Numbered from the stretch's first letter, positions 42,263 to 53,193 are shown. The stretch: DNA of 64,000 nucleotides from Schistocerca nitens (GCF_023898315.1 NC_064616.1:703915389-703979388); one strand, 5' to 3'. The notes: a model not told the origin generated them from the letters alone. Made by a program: numbers and translations.

Positions 42263-43685
42263 CACTCCTGGAAATTGAAATAAGAACACCGTGAATTCAT
42301 TGTCCCAGGAAGGGGAAACTTTATTGACACATTCCTGGGGTCAGATACATCACATGATCACACTGACAGAACCACAGGCACATAGACACAGGCAACAGAG
42401 CATGCACAATGTCGGCACTAGTACAGTGTATATCCACCTTTCGCAGCAATGCAGGCTGCTATTCTCCCATGGAGACGATCGTAGAGATGCTGGATGTAGT
42501 CCTGTGGAACGGCTTGCCATGCCATTTCCACCTGGCGCCTCAGCTGGACCAGCGTTCGTGCCGGACGTGCAGACCGCGTGAGACGACGCTTCATCCAGTC
42601 CCAAACATGCTCAATGGGGGACAGATCCGGAGATCTTGCTGGCCAGGGTAGTTGACTTACACCTTCTAGAGCACGTTGGGTGGCACGGGATACATGCGGA
42701 CGTGCATTGTCCTATTGGAACAGCAAGTTCCCTTGCCGGTCTAGGAATGGTAGAGCGATGGGTTCGATGACGGTTTGGATGTACCGTGCACTATTCAGTG
42801 TCCCCTCGACGATCACCAGTGGTGTACGGCCAGTGTAGGAGATCGCTCCCCACACCATGATGCCGGGTGTTGGCCCTGTGTGCCTCGGTCGTATGCAGTC
42901 CTGATTGTGGCGCTCACCTGCACGGCGCCAAACACGCATACGACCATCATTGGCACCAAGGCAGAAGCGACTCTCATCGCTGAAGACGACACGTCTCCAT
43001 TCGCCCCTCCATTCACGCCTGTCGCGACACCACTGGAGGCGGGCTGCACGATGTTGGGGCGTGAGCGGAAGACGGCCTAACGGTGTGCGGGACCGTAGCC
43101 CAGCTTCATGGAGACGGTTGCGAATGGTCCTCGCCGATACCCCAGGAGCAACAGTGTCCCTAATTTGCTGGGAAGTGGCGGTGCGGTCCCCTACGGCACT
43201 GCGTAGGATCCTACGGTCATGGCGTGCATCCGTGCGTCGCTGCGGTCCGGTCCCAGGTCGACGGGCACGTGCACCTTCCGCCGACCACTGGCGACAACAT
43301 CGATGTACTGTGGAGACCTCACGCCCCACGTGTTGAGCAATTCGGCGGTACGTCCACCTGGCCTCCCGCATGCCCACTATACGCCCTCGCTCAAAGTCCG
43401 TCAACTGCACATACGGTTCACGTCCACGCTGTCGCGGCATGCTACCAGTGTTAAAGACTGCGATGGAGCTCCGTATGCCACGGCAAACTGGCTGACACTG
43501 ACGGCGGCGGTGCACAAATGCTGCGCAGCTAGCGCCATTCGACGGCCAACACCGCGGTTCCTGGTGTGTCCGCTGTGCCGTGCGTGTGATCATTGCTTGT
43601 ACAGCCCTCTCGCAGTGTCCGGAGCAAGTATGGTGGGTCTGACACACCGGTGTCAATGTGTTCTTTTTTTCCATTTCCAGGAGTG
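42263..43685 (-). mobile_element. Tc1-like DNA transposon 4, young and nearly intact
   Basis: The ends cactcctggaaattgaaata and its mirror at 43664-43685 are near-perfect, flanked by TA (42261-42262 and 43686-43687). Length is 1,423 bp. It is strikingly GC-rich compared with the neighbourhood. It splits LINE-11 precisely, and LINE coding continues on both sides. The single long transposase gene is on the minus strand. Confidence 0.95.
42418..43440 (-). pseudogene. Tc1-like transposase 4, intact except one nonsense codon
   Basis: The start at 43440 (MPRQRGREPYVQL) gives 340 codons plus a stop at 42418-42420. This start is favoured over upstream in-frame Met codons because the family begins MPRxR. 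Domains: N-terminal paired helix-turn-helix (LTDFERGRIVGMREA, about residues 13-27; STVHRC; later VSARTIRNRL), FSDESRF (about residue 171, second-block Asp), GIMVWGAIS, then the LLFQ-stop-DNARPH block, WPARSPDLSPIEHVWD and a GGYTLY end. Codon 243 is TAG (42712-42714) where CAG (Gln) is expected. Thirty-two residues separate the DNARPH Asp from the PIEH Glu. Confidence 0.93.
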
Positions 43686-43850
43686 TATTTGGAACGTTAC
43701 GCCCAGGCATTTAAACGATGTGATTGTATCTAGCAGGACGCTACTAATGCTGTATCCGAACATTACGGGTTCTTTTCCTACACATCCGCATTAGTTTACA
43801 TTTTTCTACATTTATAGCTGGTTGCCATTCATCGCACGCCCGGCATAGCC

Positions 43851-44231
43851 GCCATCAGGGTCACTGAGGAGTGCACACCACCCAAGCCCCTCCCTGCACT
43901 GAAGGTGACCATGACAAAGCTGTGTCCCCCGGGATGGAGACCAGAGGAGGAAGCTGCTTCTCATGTCCAGTGCAGGGAGCGGTTTCCAAAGACAGTACCT
44001 CAGGGACCTCCGAAGTGAAACCGCGGAGATGGATTTGGTTTTAAAGAAAATGAGTCAGTCAGGGTGACAGCAGCAACATAATTTGTCATCGTGTTGACAT
44101 TCTGTACACGGCTAATCGACATGACATGGCCATCTGGGCCCCTCTGTGAAGTTTCCGTCTACTGGGCCTGTTGGGCCATTCGGTACTGACCAGCCGCAAT
44201 GTCATACTGACAATGATGTTAAATTTGGATG
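43851..44231. other. Unassigned sequence
   Basis: Moderately GC-rich. No recognised coding motif or repeat. Confidence 0.35.
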
Positions 44232-44446
44232 GATGCCCGCATCTCGTGGTCGTGCGGTAGCGTTCTCGCTTCCCACGCCCGGGTTCCCGGGTTCGATTCC
44301 CGGTGGGGTCAGGGATTTTCTCTGCCTCGTGATGGCTGGGTGTTGTGTGCTGTCCTTCGGTTAGTTAGGTTTAAGTAGTTCTTAGTTCTAGGGGACTTAT
44401 GACCACAGCAGTTGAGTCCCATAGTGCTCAGAGCCATTTGAACCAT
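44232..44446 (+). mobile_element. SINE family D, full-length
   Basis: The head ctcgtggtcgtgcggtagcg (A-box-like) and B box ggttcgattcc (44292-44302) form a tRNA-like domain different from family A. Then come gggtcagggattttctctgc and gatggctgggtgttgtgtgc, followed by the family-A tail (ttagttaggtttaagtagtt to gagccatttgaacc). A 13-bp duplication ttaaatttggatg (44219-44231 and 44447-44459) flanks it. Confidence 0.95.
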
Positions 44447-44459
44447 TTAAATTTGGATG

Positions 44460-45640
44460 CAGTATGGAGGGGCACGCCGCTTTCCTGTCCGTTTCAGCTT
44501 CCCAACCTCAAGGCTGCTACTTCTCGCTGAAGTAGTTCAATTGGTATCATGTGTACTCACACTCACACACGCACATGATTACTTAACCCTTTGAGATCCA
44601 ACAACATGGAAAAAATATGATTTTAAACTTTATCACAAAATTATCCTTTATTAGCATAGTAAGCAAAGAATACATGAGGAAACTGGTAAAAAGTTGGTGG
44701 TTTTACTTTGAAAAATAATTTTAAAATTTTTCAAAAAATTAACCTTTATTATCACAGTAAGCAAAGAATACAAGAAAAAAGCAGACAATCAATTGTTTTA
44801 AGGAGATAGTTTCACTTTGGAACCACTGGGACGTACAGTTTTCAACCACCCATCATTTGATATTGTATATTAGAAAACAATTTCGTATTTTTCCTAGAGA
44901 CAGTCACTTATCTCTAAATTTTCATGGACTCATAGCGCCCACAGCAAACTATAGTCCTAAATAACAAGCAAAAACGTGACTAACATTTAATAAATGCATA
45001 TCAAAGTACATGCCGCTCCAGTGGTTTCATTTCGAAACTACTCCTAAAAGCAGTGGTACAAACTCAAATTTGTGTTACAGTAGTTTCGATATACTTAATT
45101 TCACTGTCGGTGATATAAATATGATCACCGCAAAAAAGACAACACCTGTCAACCTCCTACAGTCACATAGCACAACATCCGCGCCGACTGTTGCTATGAA
45201 TGCTGTAAATCACAGCTACAATGCGCTACATGCATAGAAGTAACTCAGTGTACCACTGTGTGTCTCTGTCTTGCAATAACATCGGTGGTTTCATGAGAAA
45301 ATAACTGGTACTTAAAATTAATAAAATGGTGGTTTGAGGCGGAAACCACTGGTACTCAGTGTTAAACTGCGGGGTACTCGCCGCAAGCGGATCCATTGTT
45401 CACACTCCCTAATGAAAATCGCTCACTTATGCAGAGCCTATATACCAGAGTCAGTAGTGACTACTGCTTATCAAATTCAAATACCGAAAAGTTAAAATAT
45501 TGCAAAAATGACTGTACAACACATTATCCTTTAAGAAATAATTAGTAATAGAACAGAAAGCACTTAACTCTTACAGTTAAGCGGTATTTGCTTCTCAACA
45601 GTAAACAACCAATCAAAGCGAAGAAAGGCAGTGACAATAG
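44460..45640. other. AT-rich region with internal duplication; possible piggyBac-like remnant
   Basis: A block of about 35 nt (cagtaagcaaagaatac core) occurs at 44652-44680 and again at 44755-44784. TTAA at 44583-44586 is followed by ccctttgag, and another TTAA lies at 45362-45365. That is the insertion site of piggyBac elements, but the inner ends do not mirror each other. Several accactgg-type motifs recur. No transposase frame. Confidence 0.3.
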
Positions 45641-45689
45641 CGCAGTGTGTTCAGAGAAAGCTATGCACTCGCATTGCCCGAAGTATTAC

Positions 45690-45960
45690 GAGAGTCGGTA
45701 GATTGGCTGCCGCGAGTAGTAAGTATAGTGGGGAGGGCCACAAAAAATGTAGTGTGTGGACAGTAAGCTGGGAATTTGGGTCTTACGGGGAGCTTGTCAG
45801 AAATAAATCCCTGCAGTCGCATTATCCTGTGTGTCCGTGGTGGCTCAGAGCGTCTGCCATGCAAGCAGGATATCCCGGGTTCGAGTTCCGGTCGGGGCAC
45901 ACATTTTCAACTGTCCCCGTTGATATTTATCAACGCCTGTAAGCAGCTAAAGGTTTGGAT
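45690..45960 (+). repeat. tRNA-Ala-like repeat/SINE, family F, copy 1
   Basis: The unit includes an upstream block (agtgtgtggacagtaagctg) and a tRNA-like domain: tggctcagagcgtctgcc, a loop with atgc, and B box ggttcgagttcc (45878-45889). It is followed by cggggcacacattttcaact and ttgatatttatcaacgcctg. The anticodon loop lacks T33 and no CCA context is present, so this is a repeat rather than a tRNA gene. Confidence 0.75.
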
Positions 45961-47557
45961 TTAATTTTAATTTCATTCTTCGAGAGCTGCAAGATCACCA
46001 AATCATATTCATGTATTTTGATTACAGTTAAGTTCTACCGTCTAGTGCTAGATTACGATTTAATTAAGTTCTTATTTTTAGTCATTTATCAATAACTGAA
46101 GTTCGACAAACATCAGGAATGCAATATAAACCTGTAGCTGTCCACGACACAACGGAATGACTCAGCAGATAATGCCAGTGGCCCTCTGATTTTCGATGAT
46201 TGGTTCTCTTAATTGACAGTACATGAACTACAAGGAGGTATGTGAAAAAGTTGGTACTTGGTGCAGCACCTCGTAGTGGTTTCTGAACAGATACTTTGTG
46301 AGTCATCAAGGCGAAGAAACTGTTTCGCCAATATCAACATTGATAAATCACTATACTGTGACCCACTGAGAAGTAGCTACACTGGTTTTACAGAGGAGAT
46401 GACAAATGCTAAAATAGAGTACACTTACGGAATTGTAAGGACAGGAAGCTATTCTGTAGAGCTTTGGCCATCTGAGGTTTTTACTGAGTCACTCAAGAAA
46501 TTTAAGTCCACATGGGAGAAGCGCTATTTATGATGTGTCTGTGTGTTGAGCAACTCTTCAACCGACTAAGATATTCCGTGTACTGACCATGAAGTCACTC
46601 AGCCGCTCCCCCCCCCCCCCCCCCCCCCGCCACAAAAAAAACATGTCTGACTTGATGCGCAAAGTTCGACCTATGCCAGACGAAACGACCCAGTTTCTGC
46701 CCTCTCGTCAAGAAAAGTTAGTCATATTGTAGTAACAATTAGTTTCTAAAGCAGTTTTAACTCCTATGTCGACCGAGATGTTGAAGCAAGTATGATTTTT
46801 AAACACAATGACACACTTTTCAACAGCATACGAAAGCGCTTGAGAAGATGAGTACCGTAAAATAATGCTTTTTAATTTTGAGGTTGAAACTCTTCGCAAA
46901 AGAATACGAGAAATATTCTGAAACTCAAAGGCAAGGCTGCCGGAATTGGCTATTGCGTCATAAACACGCACATGCGAGGCTACGTCATTGTATCAAGCCT
47001 TTCGACTGTGTCTGCACTGCAGAACTAGCAGGAACAGTGTCTTCCTATCAGTAGGTCATTTCTGCTTCAAAATTTGTGGATTTGGAACACTGCGACTGTC
47101 TTGTTAAAGGTTTTAGGAATTGCTGTAATCAATCGCCGTTTTTTCTTCAATTTTTATTTATTCATGACCGGTTTCGAATCGCCTGGCGATTCATCATCAG
47201 ATGATACAACTTAGTTTGGAGTATTGTGGGGGTCGTGCATCTGTGGCAAATACAGAGACGAAAAAGTGAGCACTGTATGTGGAAAAAATATTACGACTGT
47301 AAGATTAATTTGATGGTATTACTCACTGTTCTTATTTTTGTGGCAGGCACTGCTCTGTAAAACATGTGTGCTTACGAGTATCGTTAAATATCAAGTGAAA
47401 CAGGCACTTTTCCACCTATGGCGACTCCCACATACTTTAAAAAATATAAACAAACCAAAGAGTGTGGCTGTTGTTGTCTCCAAAGAGTTTTGTGGAGGCA
47501 GAGATTTTATTTGCCCATTTTTCGTTGTGTGTGGCATTCGTAATAAAATATATATTT
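45961..47557. other. Unassigned, with poly-C and an ACCGGTTTCG-type motif
   Basis: A poly-C run of 21 nt (46608-46628) and the motif gaccggtttcgaatcgcctg followed by cgattcatcatcagatga (47166-47204) are the only distinctive points. The plus frame 46258-46533 (91 codons) has no known motif. Confidence 0.45.
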
Positions 47558-47797
47558 ATTACATTACTTTCTTTACAAGAATTATGCTAGTTACAAAATC
47601 TTCAACAAAGTGTTTAGGACAATATTTCTGGTGGTGAAGTTATGTTTGGCATGTGTCTGATTGCTCAATAAACAGGATAGTATACATATGGGGAGGGGAA
47701 GGGGGGAAGGGCGGGAGAGGGAGAGGGAGAGAGGTTCCCAACCTCGCTCATACCACACCTCAACACCACCTTCTCTACCTCTTTTTACGCACGCACG

Positions 47798-47852
<55 letters not shown>

Positions 47853-48025
47853 CTATATCCCCATCCCTCCCATCCCTTCCTCCCCTCCCCCCCTCTCCAT
47901 ATGTATACTATCCTGTTCATTGAGAAATGAGAAACATTCCAAGCATAACTTCACTACCAGAAATATTGTCCTAAACACTTCGTTGTAGATTTTGTAAATA
48001 GCATAAGAAAATTTTGCAATGTAAA
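47558..48025. mobile_element. Foldback element with about 140-bp arms around a (CA)n core
   Basis: The arms at 47558-47700 and about 47885-48025 mirror each other. For example, gtgtttaggacaatatttct at 47609-47628 is mirrored at 47955-47974, and caggatagtatacatatggg is mirrored near 47895-47915. The purine-rich arm end (ggggaggggaaggggggaag) pairs with a pyrimidine-rich partner. The interior is mostly (CA)n, 47788-47851. No coding capacity. Confidence 0.8.
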
Positions 48026-48061
48026 AGCACATTAATAATTCTTATAAAGAAAGACACACTG

Positions 48062-48560
48062 TCCAGCGAGTGCAACAAGGTGCAGGTTCCCTGCTGTTTT
48101 GGGGTGGCATTATGTGGGGCCGACGTACGCCGCTGGTGGTGGTCATGAATGGCGCCGTAACGGCTGTACGATACGTAAATACCATCCTCCGACCGATGGT
48201 GCAACCATATTGGCAGCATATTGGCGAGGCATTCGTTTTCATGGACGACAACTCGCGTGTCCGTCCCCCCCCCCCCCCATCGTGCTCATCTTGTGAATGA
48301 CTTTCTTCAGGATAACGACATCGCTCGACTAGAGTGGCCAGCTCGTTCTCCAAACATGAAGCTTATCGAACACGCCAGGGACAGATTGAAAAGGGCTGTT
48401 TACGGATGACGTGATCCACCAACCACTCAGAGGGATCTACGCCAAATAGCCGTTGAGGAGTGGGACAATTTGGACCAACAGTGCTTTGATGAACTTGTGG
48501 TATTATGCCATGACGAATACAGGCATGTATCAACGCAACAGGACGTGCTACTGGGTACTA
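48062..48560 (+). pseudogene. Tc1-like transposase C-terminal half
   Basis: Plus strand: SLLFWGGIMWGRRTPLVVV (about 48090-48145), then FVFMDDNSRV (catalytic Asp block, about 48235), then a frame shift caused by a poly-C run (48265-48278). Next come LQDNDIARLEWPARSPNMKL and LIEHARDRLKRAV (48310-48405), then a DLRQIAVEEW-like tail. The N-terminal half is missing; sequence begins next to the foldback edge. Confidence 0.8.
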
Positions 48561-48959
48561 GAGGTACCGGTATGTACCACAATCTGGACCACCACCTCCG
48601 AAGGTCTCGCTGTATGACGGTATAATATGCAATGTGTGGTTTTCATGAGCAATAAAAAGGGCGGAAATGATGTTTATGTTGATCTCTATTCCAATTTTCT
48701 GTACAGGTTCCGGAACTCCCGGAACCGAGGTGACGGAAAACTTTTTATGATGTGTATACAAAAATCATAGCTGACCCAGTATCAACATGGTATAGGAAAC
48801 GAGGTTCTATCTCGTAGCGTAGGCCTATCTTGCTTCATGTAACGGCAGAGTCTGGCATCAGAGCTCTGCTTGGTGGTGTTTACACCGCAATAGCCGACTT
48901 TGGCCACATTGCTTTCCAGTTTTAGTACATTTCTCGGATTGTTTTGTGAAATGTTTGAA
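48561..48959. other. Unassigned sequence
   Basis: Its left part is probably the 3' flank of the Tc1 remnant; nothing else recognised. Confidence 0.3.
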
Positions 48960-49721
48960 TGTCAATACGAACAAGCGCTATATGCATAAATGATCTAGCA
49001 GCAATCTGCGGCTGTTTGTTGATGGTGCCGTGGTGTATAGGATGGTGTCGTTGCTGAGTGACAATAGGACGACACAGGATAACAGACAAAATTTCTAGGT
49101 AGAGCGATGAATGGCGGCTAGCTGTAAATGTAGAAATAAATCTGTGTTAATGCAGATGTGTAAGAACAATCCCGTAATGTTAGAATACAGCATCAGTAGT
49201 GTGCTGCTTGACATAGTCATTGCAATTAAATATCTAGGCGTAACACTGCAAAGCGATGTGAAGTAGAACGAGCACGTAAGGAATGTAGTAAGGAAGACGA
49301 ATGGACCACGTTGGTTTTTTGGGATAGTTTTAGCGATCTGTTGTTCAATTTTCATCTGTAAAGGAGACAGCGTGTATAACAGTTGTGCGATCCATTCTTG
49401 AGTATTGCTCGATTGTTCGGGATCTCTACCAGGTCGGATTAAAGGAAGGCGTCGAATCAATTCAGAGGCGGGCCGCTAGATTTGTTGTCTGTAGACTATC
49501 AACACGTGATCAACACGGCATTTGAAGATTGCAGAACGATTCTACTAACGGCAACTTCCATGCTGCGTGAGGAGCACTAAGATAGAGAACTTAGAGCTCG
49601 TACTGAGGCATGTCCCTAGCTCCAGTTGTGAATTAAACAGGAAACTAAATAACTAGCAGTGGTATGAAGTACCCTCCACCACGCACCATCCGGTGGCTTG
49701 CAGAGTATACATGTAGATGAA
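48960..49721 (+). pseudogene. LINE-12, CR1-like RT end to 3' terminus
   Basis: An INDLAA block and an FVDGAVVYRMV-type stretch (FADD region, about 49015) come first, then WRLAVNVE (about 49110), VRSILEYCSIVRDLYQ (about 49390), ESIQRRAARFVV (about 49455), and the terminal WLAEYTC-type block with catgtagatgaa at about 49710-49721. Stops and frameshifts throughout. Confidence 0.8.
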
Positions 49722-49735
49722 CATCCCTGTAATTG

Positions 49736-50021
49736 CGAATCTTCAGGTTTTCGCGGCGCAAAGACTGCTCCATTAAGTTTCGGGAATGCAGCCGCATGAA
49801 TTCTGCTTCTTCTTCTAATATTTCGGCTGTATACCTTTCAGCCATCTTCAGAGAGAGCCGTACGACTGACGCTCCAGCGCTCGCTCCGCGAGTTTAAAAG
49901 GATGGAGCGAGCGCTGGAGCGTCAGTCGTACGCCTCTCTGAAGATGGCTGAAAGGTATACAGCCGAAATATTAGAAGAAGAAGCAGAATTCATGCGGCTG
50001 CATTCCCGAAACTTAATGGAG
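49736..50021. mobile_element. 286-bp palindromic insertion with 14-bp target duplication
   Basis: catccctgtaattg at 49722-49735 is repeated at 50022-50035. The arms (49768-~49888 and ~49903-50021, roughly 119 bp) are nearly exact inverted copies around a 14-nt centre. The left side has 32 extra bases with no partner. Each arm encodes MAERYTAEILEEEAEFMRLH; on the minus strand the frame runs on to SLRRENLKIRNYRDV. Inserted at the 3' end of LINE-12. Confidence 0.88.
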
Positions 50022-50035
50022 CATCCCTGTAATTG

Positions 50036-50495
50036 TCTTTCGAAGAGCTATTGATGGCAGTTATGAAAACTATGCGGTTTTATTACAAATAAAGGAAAAA
50101 AGTACTTGTTTCAATATCTTGGTTGATACCAGAGTTCAGAATATTATCTATAGAAAATATTACGCGTCTTCTACACACTATCAATTGCAGAAAACCTCGT
50201 TTCGGTATCTGCAATCGCTCACGAAATAAAATAGGTGTTACGTTTTACGTAACTCACCCTCTATATTCTTTATTTTCCTTTATCATCATAATTACTCATA
50301 AGGTAAAATTATTAGCAAATTCCTGCAAAACGCCACGATATGATAGTGTAGCACATGATATTCAGCTTGAAGGAACGACTTGGCTGCTCGTATTTTTGAT
50401 TCCACAATTTTGGTTGTTCTATGTACAGATCTATGAGTTTTCTATTATTTGATGATTCTCTTCGGAATTCATCTTGATGCAGAAAATAAAGTAAT
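50036..50495. other. Unassigned AT-rich sequence
   Basis: No recognised motif; the 109-codon plus frame (50123-50452) has no family resemblance. Confidence 0.4.
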
Positions 50496-50757
50496 TTAAA
50501 CGTCTCCTGTCAGTAGTCTACCGCCTCGTTCCAGCTCGATAGCGAGAAATCCCGTCCAAACAAAGTGAGCACGAACGAACGATTTCTTTTTCTGTACCGA
50601 CAATGCACGGAACGTGGTGGTCGTTGCACAGAGCGACGCGATTTGCCGTCCACAGCGTATGAACCATATCGCCCCGAACTTTTTTCTTGACTTCGTTCGG
50701 CGCGGCACGGCGCATCCGATGTGAACACGGCTAACATTTTGAAGTCCAGTCACTTTA

Positions 50758-51007
50758 GGCCCCCATGCACAGGCGGACTGGTCCGCCGAGCGGGTCTGCT
50801 CCGACCCGTTCGCCTGTGTGTGGGCGATGGGCTCGGGGTTGGGTCCGCGGTCCAGGTCCGTCGGTTCGCCCGGCGAACCCTACCTGCTTGCCCTGACCGC
50901 TACCTGACAGCCCACACTCGTCAGTGCAGGCAGGTAGGGTCCGCCAAGCAGGCGTCGGTGGGTGCGGCGAGTGGGTCGCCCGACATGCCCGGCTGTGAAG
51001 GGGCGCC
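50758..51007. mobile_element. GC-rich TIR element, possibly MITE
   Basis: A GC-rich block with loosely mirrored ends: ggcccccatgcacaggcgg at 50758, and cggctgtgaaggggcgcc at 50990-51007 (ggcgccccttcacagccg on the other strand). An internal stem pairs about 50869-50894 with about 50921-50948. Flanks TTA and TTT would roughly fit a TWA duplication. Non-coding. The GC-richness could also mark a host regulatory island. Confidence 0.4.
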
Positions 51008-53160
51008 TTTCAGACCTAGAAAACCAGGAATTTGTGCTATTATGTAAGGCGTTACAGACACATATCTTAAAAGAGTAATACATACTTAAAAAGACCAAGC
51101 TTCAGGGTTTATTTTTCATGTTTTCTTTAGTTCTCTGAAAGATTACAATTTTTTTAAATAGTGAAGACGCAAAGTAAAACTACAATTTAAAGAAGTGAGA
51201 GGTGAGTTATTTAACAATTTCCAACGTAATTCACTTTTGCATGGGAAAGTTTAAGTATTTCGGCATGCAGAGAGAGATGTTGCAATCGTGATGATACTAG
51301 TTTGTTTCTTTCCTGCTTGTTTTACCAGTAAATTGTCTGGTCTTCTCGAAACAAGTTTTGGAAACCCAGGCTGAATGTTGCTTCGTCATGAGATTCATCT
51401 GCAAAAACGAAAAAAAGGCAAGATCAAGACAAATAAAACGGAACAAAATTGTGATTACAGTAGTAGTGTATGTAGCAACAATACTAGCGAAGAAAAATTG
51501 TAGCTGACTACAGTTCACCTGAATACGCACCTTCTTTAGACTGTTTCCTTTCAGATACTTCTCCCTCCAAGCCATGATCATGGAATTCTTGCTCTTCAGC
51601 TTCCAAAATTTCTCTCTTCTCTCACCAAACGTGACTTATTTGCAGCACAATTACAGCAAACTGCGAAAATTAACGAGTATACGTACGAAATTGTGACGCA
51701 TGGGAGTCAGCCATTAGCGATAGCAGCTGTGACGTTCGATAATGCTACTTTCGAAATAATTCTAGAAACTGTCAATAGCAGGCATCATCTGTCAAGCGCA
51801 GGTAGTGAGACGTCGTAAATACAGCGTTGTGGCCGGAGCTATGCCAAAACGATAAGGCACTACTGGGACGTTCGAGATTTAACTCACGATATTAGCGAGC
51901 AGACTGCTCATTAGAAAATGAGGATCGCCACTTATTTCGAACTCAAATTCTGGAGCTAAAGCTGGTTCAAAGCAGCATTCGAAGCTGCGGGTTGAGCATC
52001 AACGCGATACCTTGCGGAGCGTTTTGGAGGCGCACAACTGGTCCCAGTATGGTAAATTTGAAAACGCGGTTACCAACAGCTCCATAGCGTGATTCGGATT
52101 ACCGTAAAAGATTATTCTACATTCAATGCAAGGGTAGATAAATAAGTAGTCCACCTTTAATATGGAAAGCAAATTGGGATATGCTAAGCCATTTTGGCGC
52201 TATGCCTGATATAGTAACATACGTTTAATTTTATTGTAGGGAACATCTGAACTTCAAAATTACTCTAATTCATACTTAAGTACATAAAATGTTAAAAGCA
52301 CCACTTTCAGTTTATATCTTTACCATTCTACTCTGGAATAACGTGTGGGAAAGGTGAAGACCCAAGTGCTTCAGTGCGACCTCTAATTTATGGCTACAAC
52401 CATTCCTCCCGATGTGGTAGGTAACAAAATATTTTTACAGCGGAAGGAGAAACTTCTTGACTGAAATATCATTAACTTCCTATGGACGATCTCAACGAAT
52501 TCGTTACGCTTCTAATACACTTAAATCTGCATAGCGAGGAGCATTTTGTCGCAGTTGTCACACGTCGCAAATTCGTGACGCTTCAGATTACAAGAGTAGG
52601 AAGTGGGTGCGTGTCGTGAAAATTTATTGAACACCTTGAGCCGTTGCATCTTAAGAGTTCTGTACAGTATGAATGGATTTGTTTCAGCTGTCTATATTTA
52701 TTACCACTAATTTTAAGACAGGTAGTTACGAAATTTTCAGTAATATCTAGCCAACAAATAGTTATGGTACACATTATTCCAAATATCTGTAAGCGTGTTT
52801 TTTTTCAGCGTTACGAATTTGACAAATTAGGCATTCTTAAAAACGAAGTTGTTTTAATAGTAAATGAATTCTGCAGAGTTTTACAGAAAAAAGATGAAAG
52901 TATTTGCTAGTGTAGCAAGTGGAGCAGATGGAAATAGTGATGATAATTGGCCGCGTGCCTCCTCTGCTGTGGTGATATATGAACAAACACGTCGCCTAAA
53001 GCGGGTACTGCGTGAGAACTGCAGTATTGTTTAGAGCTGTTTTCGTATTAGTAGTTTCAAAGGACACCAATATGTAGACTTTTTCTTTAGCTTTAAGATC
53101 TCCAAAACTATCTTGGACATTGGTCAATTTTCTCTGAAATGACGAGCTGCAAGGCAAATC
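51008..53160. other. Long AT-rich stretch without recognisable genes
   Basis: I found no transposon, SINE box or coding motif. The minus frame 51297-51581 (94 codons) includes AWREKYLKGNSLKK followed by gtgcgt, a good splice-donor match on the minus strand. That is not enough to call an exon. Confidence 0.4.

Positions 53161-53164
<4 letters not shown>

Positions 53165-53193
<29 letters not shown>
53165..53193. repeat. (GA)n microsatellite
   Basis: About 14 uninterrupted ga repeats. Confidence 0.97.

Larger units (their letters stand above)
41686..43850 (-). pseudogene. LINE-11, CR1-like 3' half, split by Tc1-4
   Basis: Minus strand. The upstream part (43850-43688) encodes a LNVEKCKLM-like region (thumb, after FADD). 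It then continues after the Tc1 at 42260 with DMKWNEHVRIVVGKANGRLQ and KETTYDSLV (42240-42150), a RRSFRGELLRTIREQ block (about 41940), PPTYIANKDHEDKMREIRAY (about 41880), and a GGLWSIDVDVA end at the 3' tctacatcgat motif (41690-41699). The SINE-free tail is well preserved. Confidence 0.85.

Noticed and set aside
42775..43794. Plus-strand proteins of 101-191 codons opposite Tc1-4
   Set aside because: They are antisense shadows of the GC-rich transposase gene on the minus strand.
45830..45900. tRNA-Ala gene
   Set aside because: The anticodon-like TGC exists, but T33 is missing and the domain belongs to a repeat unit also seen in altered form at 59780.
47591..47988. Cys-Val and Thr-His repeat frames
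   Set aside because: They are translations of (CA)n in a foldback loop, not genes.
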